From NCBI GenBank assembly GCA_002284615.2, contig MU069787.1, positions 27,544-44,468 on the forward strand: DNA of 16,925 nt, in the 5' to 3' direction. The notes below the pieces were generated by a model. That model saw only the letters and a program-made list of their open reading frames with translations, ran no database searches and was not told where the DNA came from. Origin of the DNA: Dunaliella salina. Taxonomy: Eukaryota; Chlorophyta; Chlorophyceae; Chlamydomonadales; Dunaliellaceae. A program made the position numbers and the translations under genes. Below are positions 7,366-16,666 of this stretch, piece by piece; position 1 is the first letter of the stretch; every line of letters begins with the position of its first letter.

Positions 7366-10300
7366 GTAATGGTACGCAAGGTTCACACATTTCAGATCAG
7401 GAGATTACCAGGGCTTATGACCAAGATACAAACTCTGCAAGGGTACTACCTAGTAGGTGAATTACAAAGGGCTGTGCACACTTTGCTTTCTGGCTGAAAG
7501 TTGTACATGAGCAGGCAGTGGTTTCTGCGTACTGATGCAGCACCAAATTTGCTAGTCTGAGGTGCTCAACACCAAAGATGCCATAACACTCTTGCACTGC
7601 AAAAAGAATGTGTAAAAAGGAAAATTTTGCTTCCCCTTTGAATAAGTGGATATCTGCATTGGATACCAACCAGTGTGCATGTAGGGAGAACCAAAGAGCG
7701 CTGGACAAAATAGGGGGTCCAAAAAGCGGACGAGTAGCATCTAAATTTACCTGGTGGGCTGCATCCCATTTTCCGGGCCTGTGTCCAACCATCCTTAGGT
7801 ACTGCCAGCGCTTCCAGTTGGGTCTTCCCCTATGCATGCTTTACCTTGAACAGAGAAGACTTCACTTTCTTTGAAGGGAGCTTACCATTTTTAGGCTCTG
7901 GAAATACAAATCAGACTTCAGAAGAGTTCATAATTCTTTTGGATCAGCTGATCCCAAAGAAAGAGAAAAAGAAAAACTGTGTAGGCAAAGAATATCTCCC
8001 TTCATCAATTAAGGATAAGAGGACACATTGGCTCATAAATAGCCGAGTTCTCTCCACCACAAGAAGTGAGTCAAGACAGGCTACTGGGGGTCTGGAGGGT
8101 TACTAGAAGCACCTGGCTGTGGAAAGTATTCTTGCTTTTGATAGCGCAACGTGTGGAAACAAGTTTGCGGGTACATCGAACAGAATGGGCATGAAGTCTG
8201 CGAGCAAGCTTAGTGGCGCGCTGATGATCCAGTCCTAGTTGTTCGAATTGCTTCAGGGTGTGCTCAATATAAGTAGTTCCACCAATACCCAGGAGAATAG
8301 AGTGAACTGTTTTAGCTTTAGCCCTCATAATTTTACCCGAGGTGGGTAACGGGCCAACATCGCTGAAAATGTTCTTTCCCGCCATTGCTTTCCAAATCTG
8401 ACCATGCCAATCATTATAATACCAATTAAAACTATGTTCACCAAAAAATGAAGAAAATCGGAGGACCCCAAAATCACTCTCCTGGCTTCAGATCACCCTA
8501 AAATGGCCCACAGCTCCACCCTGGGACCATTTTCCAACCCCAAAGTATTTTCTTAATAACCCTTATATGATACGCTAACATCCTGCATGTTCAAAAGTGG
8601 GAATGAAGGAGGTCAAAAGTTGACCTTTTTGGCACCCCCAGTGCAGGATTTTTTCAAGGGAAATGGCTGAAATTCAGTATCTGACCAACCACTGGGTCTT
8701 TTCACTCCGTTTTTTTTTGCAATAATTATTACAAGGACTCCAAATCACTAAAAATCACCCAATTTTGCACAGTTGCTGGAAAGATGTGGGGAGCTGGGTG
8801 TCAAAAAGTAAGGTTCACGCCGTGGCTGATTAGGCAAATTGCGCACATCTTGCAAGCTTGAAGCTCAGGTGCGTTGAAAAGCTGAGCTACATTTTAAACC
8901 TAAATTTGCAAGCTGGGGGCAACTTGGTGAACATTTCAAAAGAACCCCTTTTTGAGGCCTTCGTCGCCCACCTCTGTAATTTTACAAAGGCCTGCATGCT
9001 GCTGCTTAGCCGCGTTCAACTGATGCTCTGGCCTCGTGTCTTCACAGAACTTGATTTCTATTAGGTGCACATGGTGCTCGTTCTCATCAATTTTATAGGG
9101 TTGTCTCACACAGCTAGTTATTGTGGTCCTCCGTGTGGATCTGCTAAAGCGCGATGTGAATGGATAAGAGATACAACGCTAGAAATAGGCTTGGCATTAC
9201 AAGGGGTGATCAAAACAGCATCTGCTTGACTTGAGTGGAGTCTATTCCTCTCCTGAAGGATACGAGGGAAGAAGTAAGTTTAGTTTTGAGGCATGCGTTG
9301 GGAGTTGGACATTGTGCTGAGCGAGTTAAAAATCGCATTCTATGTCTGTGTAGACCAGGCCTGCTCCCGCAGAGCTTTTGCTGAGTGCTTTTGTAATAAT
9401 TCTGCCTGCAATGTTATGGCGTTTTTTGTGTTAGAGATGATATGGTTCTGGCAGCCTGAATCTTTTATCTACTTGCAAAAAATAAGTTATGATAGTAAGA
9501 GTAGTGACCTGTTTTTTGGCATTGGCATACCTAAGTTTGTGTTTAGTTTGCATGTGGAATTTAAGAGCATCTTAGAGGTCGAGGAGATAGATGAGCTTGG
9601 GGGCAGACGGGGTACCTGTAGATGTACCTGCAGCATGCACTCTATTTTCTTCCTTGGCTAAGCAATGAAAATGTGTGTATTGATTTCTGCCATGACCTGC
9701 ATGAGGGATTCTAGTATCTGCCACGCAGTTGTTGGCTTGATGTGCCTGATGTTTTGCAATAGCATCTGCACATTCATTTCCAGCGATGCCAGCATGATAC
9801 TTGAATTTGTTAAGTTGAATTTCGGTATGCGAGTTGCTAATGAGACAAAATCATTTGAAGTACGTCCCATTTCATTGATGCAGGGAGAGTTTCTCTGCGT
9901 ACAGAAGGTGATCTGCAGACAGAAGGCTTCAGGATGCATAACTTTTGGGGCCCAGGTGTCAATCCTTTACAAAATACATATCAGGGATCCTTGCATGAGA
10001 TCAGTCCATTGGTGTACGTATGGGTCCAATCAAAGAAGGTGGGAGGAATGGCAGGTGCAGGGGTTTGGGGGGGGAAGGGAGGGGGGATCCTTTTAAATCT
10101 CCCTTCCAAATTCTTTCTGGGCTACTTCTTCAAAAATCAAAATACACCATTTTCAAGAAGTGGAAAGAGAAAAAAGGAAAACTACGTAGACAGAAAAATC
10201 CTCCCAGGACTCAATAATTTTTGGTTGGCACTCTATTGATGCAAATTGGGGTAACAGGGGGATGCAATTTGGGATAAAAGGGGGGTCAGTGCAAATTTCA

Positions 10301-13300
10301 ATATTCCAGGATAGTGAAGATGGTCGGTGTGTGTTACTGCATGGTGAAGTCACGAGGGCACTTTGCAGGCTTGCAAACCAGTTGTGGTTACCTGTAAGGG
10401 CAGGTATGCATCAGCATCCGCAAGACAGTTCTTGCCCCATCACTCTAGTGCAGCTCAACGTGCTGTTGCTAAGTATGCACGTGGATGGAGAATTGAAAGA
10501 GGAGTAGACTGGCCCCCTTACTGTGTTCAGAAGTTTAGACTATCCAGACATTTTGGATTGGGGCACTGGAAGGGGGGTATTGGGGTTTGTGGGTGGTCAG
10601 GGGGGGGGGTCTATCGATAAAAGGTAGTCCATTATCCTTCTAACCTCTTTATCAGAACTGGAATATCATTTTTGAAGAACTTGTCACGATAATGTGAGAA
10701 TTGACTGCCTTTAAAGAGGTATGCTTCGTTTAATGTGAGAGTTGACTGCTTTGAAAGAGATATGCTCTGTTTAATCATGAGTAAGGGAGCAAGCTTGATC
10801 AGGATAAGGGCACGAGTGTGGGAAAAATTAGAAAGTATAAATCTACGCTGGACAGTATCCAGCATGAATTAAGCGAAGACTCTGCTCGTGTAAACCATAT
10901 CGACACACACCCTGGAACTTCCAGTGGAAGCCAAAATGTTGTGTGAAATGGAGGGCTCAAAATGCAACGTACTTTTCTATGGAACTTCTTGGAGTCATGA
11001 TACTCTCGCTGTACACTAAAACAGGGAGGTGTCCTGAACATGCTGCTCCTCCCCGCAGACTTCCAATTGAGGGATGACACTTAAAATCGGCTGATCTGAT
11101 CAATTTGTAGAGCAGCTCATACACATTACTTAAGTGGTTAGAGCAGGGGCAGTGAAGGGCCTTTTGTTTCTGTACATGTACTTTGCGCATGCAGTTAACT
11201 GCAACTGAGCTGTTCGTTAGCCTTTCCTATACACACTTTACGCACCTCATGTATAGGCCCCCCCCCTTCCCGCCTCAAGGACTGCTATTTGTCCTCATAT
11301 CAAGGAAAAAATTAACTTCCGACGAACACTCTTACAAATCTAGCTGCCCTTTGAAGGTCGTCAGACTCTACAGAATAATTCCAGGACGTGAATTTGTAAA
11401 AGTGAAATTTCTATAAATCCCTCGTAACGCTCTGTGTGACACGTCGCAGTGAAAATGAGTCCGCAGTGACTCCGTGAAAATGGATCCGTGAAAGTAACTT
11501 GTTGGCGATTCGGAATGAAATGTGACCAAAAATCTGTATGCATAGTTGAAGAGATGCAACACGTTGATGAAACATTATTTGAGGCGTCCCTGCACTCCGT
11601 CTTTCGCCTTCCACACATACGTGCTTGCACAAACCAACAACATGCTTCATGCCTTCATCTGTCCCATTTGTTCAAAGAGTTCACCAGTGCACTGCAGCAG
11701 GTGATGACAAGCTCGGTTCACTGGGCATGCATTGTGACTTGAAAGCATGCTCAGTTTGCGCATACAGCAGACAGCAATGAGCCAAAATAGCATCTGGAGT
11801 ACTTGTGGTCCATTCCTTTCCAGGCAGAAGTGACTCTCAGTCAGTGGTAGTGCACTGATTTCTCCTTGATGGTCTAGACATGTCAGGATCTTGATGTCCC
11901 CCCTTGCCCTCCATATCTTGAGTTCCCCCTCACAAATAATTCCATGGCATCAAGTCCTTGCCATCGCTTGATTTCTTTTGTTCTGAGAAAGGCTTAGGAC
12001 AATGTGTTCTTTGTCTTGCCTCCATTTGCACGTGCTGTATTGCCATATTAAGCTTTCAATCTCAAGCACCTTCCCATGTGCTCTCATGTGCGTAGGAAGG
12101 CGAATGTGCAACTGAAAGAAGCATCCTGGACAGCAGCTGGCAGCAGTTGTCAGCAAGCAGCAAGCTTTGGCCTGGACTCTCAGCGGATGACTTGCAGGCT
12201 CTGTGCAACACAGTTGACGTGGTCAGCAGTCCCGACTTTGTGGAGTGGCTTCCGAGCTTTGGCTGTGCTGTTTTGGCCTTGGGGCAACTCCCGCCAGGAC
12301 ATGGTGATGATGGTACTGGTGCTCTAAGCTTTGATCATAGAGGAAAGGTTTTATCACAGGCAGCTGAAGCCTCAGGTCATGGCAGTGCTCCCATGAAGAC
12401 TTTCTTAATGTTTCTGTATAAATGTATTACTGTTTTTACATACCCAGGTAGTAAATTGGTAGTGCAGTGTGCCACAGTTCATTTGCTGCTGTGTGATCTA
12501 AACTGTGCTCTCTGCAGGAGGTGAGATGGACTTCCGACCGTGCCTTGGGGAAGTCAGCATATTTGTCGTCGGCCTGGACAATTTCGAGTTTGCACCACAC
12601 AGGTACAAGGCTAGAAATTGTCATGAGAGGAGGAGTCAATTCCTTTTAGAACAAGCATAGCACACAAGCACTTCAAGCACTTTTGTATTAGCTTCACCTG
12701 AAAGACGCATTATCAATTTGTGACCTGAAAACTTGAGATCTTGGATTGCTGATCTGACATGACCATTAGTACCCCAAGTAGCCAACCTTCTATCCCTGGC
12801 CTTCTTGCCAACCCACATGGTGCACAATGTGTGTGGCCTCAAAATGCCTGCCCATTGCGCTTGGGTGCTTGGCATGCACTCCACAACACATCCATTCCTC
12901 CTTCTGACTGCATGCCTGACTGCCTGCTTGGCCTTGGCCTGTGGCATACTTTTCATGCAAGGTTTGAGAAGTATTCTCCCCTCCCTTCACACTACACATT
13001 CTTCCTCCTCCCACCTGCATGCCTGCAGCACGCGTAGCACTGTTGATCACACAGCGCAAAGCAGCAGCCACTCCATGCTCTACAGTGGCTCTGTTGCAGC
13101 TCGCAAGTTCAGAGACCTTGTCAGCGTCCTGCATATGCTTGTGGCGAAGAGGAAGGCTGAGGCCAAGGAGAAGAAGGGTTTCCACAGGACACCTTCTCTC
13201 ATTCATGCAGGTCAGTGCGGAAGTAAGTGCTAGGTGATCCCTCGGGCTACAGACCATGCGTTTTATGACCCTGAGGTATCTCTGCTGCATAAGGCCATTT

Positions 13301-16300
13301 CTTGCCTTAGCTCCCACCAGTAGCAGAAAAGCATAATGCAGCATAAGTATTGCCTTATCAGCATGTCCAATGAGGTGGTTATAAAATCTCCTTGTAGCCC
13401 TGCAAGATGCCCTGGTGGTGCTCAACTCCGAAGATGATGCCGCCATGGATGACCTGCCTGCCACCATGCCTCGAGGCGGCTTCACTGACGTGGGCCAGCA
13501 CACTGGGACAAGTCCACCAAGCACTGCATGGCCCCTTGTCTGTGCTGTCATCCAGGTAAAGAGGGCTGCTTTTTTTACTTACATGGAAATGGTCAACATG
13601 TCCGATATTTACCAATTTCATGTCGGTAGGCTGTTTCTGTGTCTCTTTTAAGCTATCCAATACCTCAGCATGGGTGCCCCTCTTGCACTTTTTCAGCCGT
13701 GGCCGGGAAATGAGCACACACCCATGCAGACCCTGAGCACCCTCTTCACCGCCAACTTCCGGGACCACTCCTGCCAGCTTCCCTCCACATGGCTAACATG
13801 GGCAGAGGCGCCACTCCCTGGGCCGATACCTGCTGCCCAGCATGGAGCTAACTGGCAAAATTTAGTTGAATTATCTTGCTTAATACTCAAATCGGAGCCA
13901 AATCTTGCCATGCACGATCATTATCGACAGCATTCTAGAAAAGAAAGTTGTTGTTGTTTGCACTGCTCAAGGAAGTAGCTCCCAAAAAGAAAGTTGTTGT
14001 TGCACTGCCCAAGGAAGTAGCTCCCAAAAAGAAGGTTGTTGTTTGCACTGTCCAAGAAAGTTGTTGTTGTTTGCACTGCCCAAGGAAGTAGTTCCCAGGA
14101 GGGCCTCTGCAAAAATGATCAGAGAGCTTGGAAAAGAAAAAGAAGGGAGGAAAGGCAGGCACAGGTTCTCACTGAAGACTCAAAGCTCCTACAGGAGCTG
14201 CAGCAAACAAAAGGCCCAAGAAGCCTACAAAGAGAGCCTCACAGCCAAGTCATGGTTGAGTAAGATGAAAGGATGGTGAGACGGCAAGGAGTTAGCCAAG
14301 AAGGGCTGACGCCCTTGGCAAGCTAGCTTATACACCGTTCCTTGGATACTTGAGGGTTTATGCCCAGAGCTTACCCATGGAATTTAGAGCACACAGGCAC
14401 GCAGTCCACCAGATATGCAAGTTGATGCTTGAACAAGGAGGGATGAGCAGCCACACATGCACGGGAAGCAAAAGAGAGAGAAACGAGATGGTCTTCACAT
14501 GCCAGAGGCCGTGTGCATTAAAGGAAGGTCCCCTAACAAGCAAGGAAGGAGGAACCTCACCAAAAGGGCCTCAAAACCTGCACCAGACATAGCTAGCCTA
14601 GGAGAGAGCCATCAGCAGACTTAATGAGGATGTGGAGGATTGTCCATCTATAGCATTCTCACTTGTTGCTCAGCTGCAAAAAGCGTGAGATTTCACCTTC
14701 TTGCGCGTTTTTTCGCTGTGCACGCAAAAAGTCAATGTTTGACGCCTTCCAGCATTTGCTAAAAAAAGACCTGGTGGAGTTTCTGTGCATAACCTTGCAT
14801 GTTCATTTCATGCAGGGTGACTTTGCGCATGCTTCTTCCAGCAGTTGACACTTCCAAACTCAGCTCAAGCCTTTGTTTCCACAGCCAGTTGACATTTGTA
14901 ACCTTACCTTACATAAAGACCTGATATTCATCAAGGAGACAAACAGTGAGTCCCACAAAAGGTCTTGTAGCTAACTAAAGGAAAGCAAACTTTGGTGGGT
15001 CTGGTCGTCCTTCATTTCTCCATAAATCCAATTGCAAGCTTCTTTATGCCTGCCCGTTAGTCGCAAGATCTTTGTCCTGTCATGGGAGACTTTTATTTTT
15101 TCACACCCAGAAATTCCACAGCCAACGACCTCTTTTTCAACATTGCAAAACTGCTGTTGCTGATCTGACTCCTGCAGGTGGTGCTGGAGCAGACAGGCAT
15201 CTGTGCCTTGACCAGCCCCTCCACGCAGTCAGATCCCAGCAGCCTCCACCTCCTGTGCATGGCGCACTTTGAGCTTTGGCTGCTGAGTCTGCAGGCCCAC
15301 CGAGTGTCACCGCCCACGTGCACACCTGTAGCACTCAACTCCTGCATGACGATGCTGCAGTCAGCCGCTGGCAAGGCTGCAGGTGTGTGCTGCTGTGTGG
15401 CGCTCCTTGTGATTGCTGAGTGAACAAGCTAGTATCAGGGTATTGGTTTTGACGACCTTACTACACATCTGGGTTGAAGATCTGATTGCTTGGATGTTCA
15501 ATTGCAGGGGCTTGAGGGACTCTGCAACACTCTTTTTTGCCTCTCCTGCCTGCAGACCTGGCAGCAGATGGCCACGGCATGCAATCCTTTGAGGCAGCCT
15601 GCCACAGAGTGGGCCATCACCTGGCAGACATGTGGGCTGCACAAGCACATGCCCTTGCCCAGCAGTTTGAGCTTCCCCCTCGTGGAGGCAGCTTGAGTGC
15701 AGAGCAGGCTGGCTACCATTTTCCTCAAGGTGCCATTCCCTCCCTACCCCATCCAGTATCAGACAGTGGAGGTTTGCCAGCTGCACAATCCCGAGCAAGG
15801 GAGAACCTGGGGTCGCTGCCTCAGCTGCCTGTGGGCGTCTCCTTCCAGGGCATGCTGGCATGGTTGGAGCTGCGTGATTGGGAAGAGCAGCAGTCAGTGA
15901 ATGGGGTTGCTGCCATGCTCCGTCTGCACAGTGTAGAGAGGGAACTCTTCAGCAGGTAAATGTGCAAGATGCAGGAGGAGAAGGTTGGGAACAATCATTG
16001 ACAGGCATTGTTGCAGTCTTGTTTTCTGCTTTTGCTTTTGTCAATATAATGGGGACTATTCACCAGAGCAGGATGATGAAGCAAAATGTCAGGTGATACA
16101 CAAGAAAGGAATGATAATTTCAAACACTTACAACTTGTTGAGTATTTACAGTCTTTCAGTGGAAGCAAGGCCATGTGTTTAAACGTTTTAGTCGTAAAAA
16201 TTGGACAGAAAGTTGATACATTAATATCCTATGAGGGTGAAAGTTGGAGCACTGCTCTCAGTTTGGGAAAGTACTGTTTGCAGTAATCCACGATTTAAGT

Positions 16301-16598
16301 TCACAAATCATTGGTGAGAATTCATGAATCATTAAAATACTCAGATTCTCAGCAGCTTTGCCAGAGCCGGCAGGCCTAGCATCAAGGCTTGCGCCTGCTC
16401 TGTTTCACCCTGCCTCACCTCTCCTCACTGCAGGGCTGCCTCGCGATTCACGAGTCCTCCACTGCGTCAGGAAGAGGTGACTGCTCTGGAGAAGGTTGTG
16501 GACCGCTACCGGGAGATCCACATGGATTTCATGGCCTCTCCTGTCTCCAAGGCCTGTATGCAGACAGAATGGCAGAGCCGCCTCCTCCTGGTTGTGTG
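6940..16598 (+). CDS. Large multi-exon protein, tentatively DUF6606/DUF3638 family, partial
   Basis: Exons proposed: 6940-7365, 12096-12375, 12518-12602, 13029-13210, 13398-13555, 13697-(end unresolved), 14885-14945, 15178-15382, 15556-15955 and 16434-16598. Phases agree from the first exon into the sixth, and again from 15178 to the right edge; the joins around 13900-15178 are unresolved. The first exon has DETLLHSIFCLPHL and KEDQQAD, resembling the N-terminal DUF6606 pattern (LLHHVFLPPKLPQ-D). The last exon (ALEKVVDRYREIHMDFMASP, SRLLLVVW) resembles the later segment written ...SRELLVVWVAYCL in these giant proteins, recalled from memory. Members carry DUF3638 and DUF3645 far downstream and are annotated as ubiquitinyl hydrolases, mostly by homology. 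The gene runs off the right edge; about 550-600 codons are visible. Confidence 0.45.
7366..8097. other. Intron 1, proximal part
   Basis: On the minus strand, 7837-7751 reads MHRGRPNWKRWQYLRMVGHR and continues PGKWDAAHQ to a good donor CCACCAG|GTAAAT. Just upstream is another exon-like border, TTCAAG|GTAAAG near 7850. This looks like one exon of an unknown antisense gene or an old transposon; no partner exon was found. The rest shows nothing. Confidence 0.25.
8098..9830 (-). mobile_element. Decayed LINE, 3' part (RNase H and C-terminal region)
   Basis: Minus-strand pieces read in order. KFKYHAGIAGNECADAIAKH at about 9811-9752 is the final RNase H motif (H-x5-N-x2-AD type) of LINE polymerases. 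It continues as RIPHAGHGRNQYTHFHCLAK. FHMQTKHKLRY follows near 9550. DTRPEHQLNAAKQQHAGLCK lies near 9040-8980. SILLGIGGTTYIEHTLKQFE and LGLDHQRATKLARRLHAHSV lie at about 8305-8190, ending at a stop near 8098. As I recall, algal LINE proteins end with this ILLGVGGTIYT...LHAHSV region. Stops and frame changes show it is dead. It lies antisense in the large gene's first intron. Confidence 0.78.
8386..8860. other. Insertion or replaced block inside the LINE
   Basis: The LINE reading is continuous in family order on both sides, but this roughly 470-bp block has no LINE similarity and differs in base composition. It contains GGTCAAAAGTTGACC (a small palindrome near 8612) and the similar direct motifs GGACCCCAAAATCACT and GGACTCCAAATCACT. 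No clear terminal inverted repeat was found, so its type is unknown. Confidence 0.4.
9831..11553. other. Intron 1, distal part with probable LINE debris
   Basis: AT-rich DNA with scattered G-runs (10066-10088, 10605-10612) and a C-run (11259-11268). The stretch upstream of the RNase H part should hold the LINE reverse transcriptase, but I could not find an RT motif such as YxDD in any frame. Minus-strand frames near 10957-11190 (YELLYKLIRSADFKCHPS) look protein-like but are unassigned. Confidence 0.35.
10690..10773. repeat. 42-bp tandem duplication
   Basis: AATGTGAGAATTGACTGCC and AATGTGAGAGTTGACTGCT start two adjacent units of about 42 bp, continuing as AAAGAGGTATGCTTCGTTT and AAAGAGATATGCTCTGTTT. 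A few substitutions separate them. Confidence 0.8.
11554..11720 (+). repeat. Diverged copy of large gene exon 1 end with decoy donor
   Basis: The peptide SLHSVFRLPHIRACTNQQHA then LSHLFKEFTSALQQ parallels exon 1 (LLHSIFCLPHLNGKEDQQAD, LSRLFKEYTMALRQ). At DNA level TTCATGCCTTCATCTGTCCC matches TTCATGCCTTCGTTTGTCCC, and similarity crosses the donor (GCAGCAG|GTGATG against GCGGCAG|GTAATG) to GGTTCAC. It is open for 71 codons and ends in phase 0, so it could still be a used alternative exon. Its PHI-RACTN part has lost the acidic KEDQ feature. Confidence 0.75.
11721..12095. other. Intron end before exon at 12096
   Basis: No exon recognised. The sequence ends in a plausible acceptor CTCATGTGCGTAG. 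Confidence 0.4.
12096..12375 (+). CDS. Large gene exon 2
   Basis: Begins after acceptor TGCGTAG and reads EGECATERSILDSSWQQLSA, LWPGLSADDLQALCNTVDVV and FVEWLPSFGCAVLALGQLPP. This is clear protein-like sequence with helical character. The end at CCTCAG|GTCATG gives phase 1, which fits the next exon. A second phase-1 donor at 12447 (CCCAG|GTAGTA) would add about 24 less convincing codons. Confidence 0.6.
12518..12602 (+). CDS. Large gene exon 3
   Basis: Lies between acceptor CTCTCTGCAG and donor CACACAG|GTACAA. Read in the phase that connects both neighbours it gives GEMDFRPCLGEVSIFVVGLD then NFEFAPH. Another open frame (VRWTSDRALGKSAYLSSAWT) looks equally protein-like but forces exon 4 into a poor frame, so it is rejected with moderate confidence. 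Confidence 0.5.
12636..12956 (-). other. Antisense open frame in intron 3
   Basis: A 106-codon minus-strand frame with a coherent-looking C-terminus (TMWVGKKARDRRLATWGTNG, VLEVLVCYACSKRN). It lies wholly in the intron between 12602 and 13029. It may be a fragment of a transposon protein. I do not recognise the family and there is no supporting context. Confidence 0.25.
13029..13210 (+). CDS. Large gene exon 4
   Basis: Acceptor TGCCTGCAG, donor CATGCAG|GTCAGT. It encodes STVDHTAQSSSHSMLYSGSV, AARKFRDLVSVLHMLVAKRK and AEAKEKKGFHRTPSLIHA. A Ser-rich start leads into an amphipathic, Lys-rich helix. It enters in phase 2 and leaves in phase 1, fitting both neighbours. Confidence 0.6.
13398..13555 (+). 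CDS. Large gene exon 5
   Basis: Acceptor CTCCTTGTAG, donor ATCCAG|GTAAAG. It encodes LQDALVVLNSEDDAAMDDLP then GGFTDVGQHTGTSPPSTAWP. The acidic stretch EDDAAMDD follows the basic helix of exon 4. It ends in phase 0, matching exon 6. Confidence 0.62.
13697..13866 (+). CDS. Large gene exon 6 (end uncertain)
   Basis: Acceptor CACTTTTTCAG. It encodes PWPGNEHTPMQTLSTLFTAN, FRDHSCQLPSTWLTWAEAPL and PGPIPAAQHGANWQN. The frame stays open to a stop near 13974, but coding character fades after about 13866 and no strong GT donor is seen. The end given is where protein-like sequence stops, not a proven splice site. Confidence 0.5.
13939..14097. repeat. Tandem repeat of about 42 bp, four copies
   Basis: Units contain AAAGTTGTTGTTG, TGCACTGCCCAAGG and AAGTAGCTCCCAAAAAG. 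The first two are full length, the third is truncated and the fourth is full length. One frame reads ALPKEVAPKKKVVV per unit, a Lys/Val/Pro-rich pattern. Since the copies shift frame relative to one another, a continuous repeat protein is not preserved. The next 180 bp (to a stop near 14277) is Lys/Arg-rich in two frames. It could be the end of a decayed inserted gene. Confidence 0.7.
14098..14884. other. Unresolved intronic region
   Basis: Between exons 6 and 7. It contains the Lys/Arg-rich tail after the 42-bp repeat, then 300 bp with no recognisable motif. Near 14837-14860 and 14881-14905 are two similar acceptor-plus-exon-start sequences (CCAGCAGTTGACACTTCC and CCACAGCCAGTTGACATTTG). At least one further exon may lie here. 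Confidence 0.35.
14885..14945 (+). CDS. Large gene small exon (tentative)
   Basis: Acceptor TTTCCACAG and a strong donor ACA|GTGAGT. It encodes PVDICNLTLHKDLIFIKETN. It leaves in phase 1, whereas the next clear exon begins in phase 0, so either another exon lies between or one of the borders is wrong. Confidence 0.4.
14946..15177 (+). other. Intron before exon at 15178
   Basis: It ends in acceptor GACTCCTGCAG. A short stretch, NDLFFNIAKLLLLI, at about 15127-15170 follows another CCACAG and is in a phase compatible with the exon at 14885, but it runs into a stop without a donor. Confidence 0.35.
15178..15382 (+). CDS. Large gene exon 8
   Basis: 68 codons plus one base, donor GCTGCAG|GTGTGT. 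It encodes VVLEQTGICALTSPSTQSDP, LHLLCMAHFELWLLSLQAHR and CTPVALNSCMTMLQSAAGKA. Helical and Leu/Ala-rich, with HFELWLL as the most distinctive part. Its phase-1 end fits the next exon exactly. Confidence 0.65.
15556..15955 (+). CDS. Large gene exon 9
   Basis: Acceptor CTGCCTGCAG, donor AGCAG|GTAAAT; 132 codons plus split codons. It encodes DLAADGHGMQSFEAACHRVG, HHLADMWAAQAHALAQQFEL, a Pro/Ser/Gly-rich middle of about 50 residues, then SFQGMLAWLELRDWEEQQSV and MLRLHSVERELFSR. The middle could instead be a short intron (from GTGCCATTCC near 15730 to TCCTTCCAG near 15849). I keep it as exon because the frame is open and continuous. Confidence 0.68.
15956..16433 (+). other. Intron between exons 9 and 10
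   Basis: AT-rich, bounded by GTAAAT and CTCACTGCAG. No other feature seen. Confidence 0.6.
16434..16598 (+). CDS. Large gene exon 10 (last in window)
   Basis: Acceptor CTCCTCACTGCAG and strong donor GTGTG|GTGAGT. It encodes SRFTSPPLRQEEVTALEKVV, DRYREIHMDFMASPVSKACM and QTEWQSRLLLVVW. The pattern of a helix with ALEKVVDRY followed about 25 residues later by RLLLVVW is what I recall preceding the VxYCL/ACDK block in DUF6606/DUF3638 giant proteins. It ends in phase 2, so the gene continues to the right. Confidence 0.7.
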
Positions 16599-16666
16599 GT
16601 GAGTTTCTCCGGATACAATGCCAGAAAGTGCATCTTTGTGAAAAAAACCAAGAGTTTGTCTACATT

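Noticed and set aside
10040..10090. G-runs as a G-quadruplex regulator
   Set aside because: G-runs are present but lie in intronic transposon debris with no promoter or conserved context; no basis to call function.
12518..12602. Alternative frame VRWTSDRALGKSAYLSSAWT for exon 3
   Set aside because: Protein-like, but it forces exon 4 and exon 5 into frames with implausible composition; the phase-consistent frame is preferred.
12790..13551. 253-codon minus-strand open frame
   Set aside because: It lies opposite exons 4 and 5 of the plus-strand gene, whose borders and phases agree; the minus frame has no motif and looks like a shadow.
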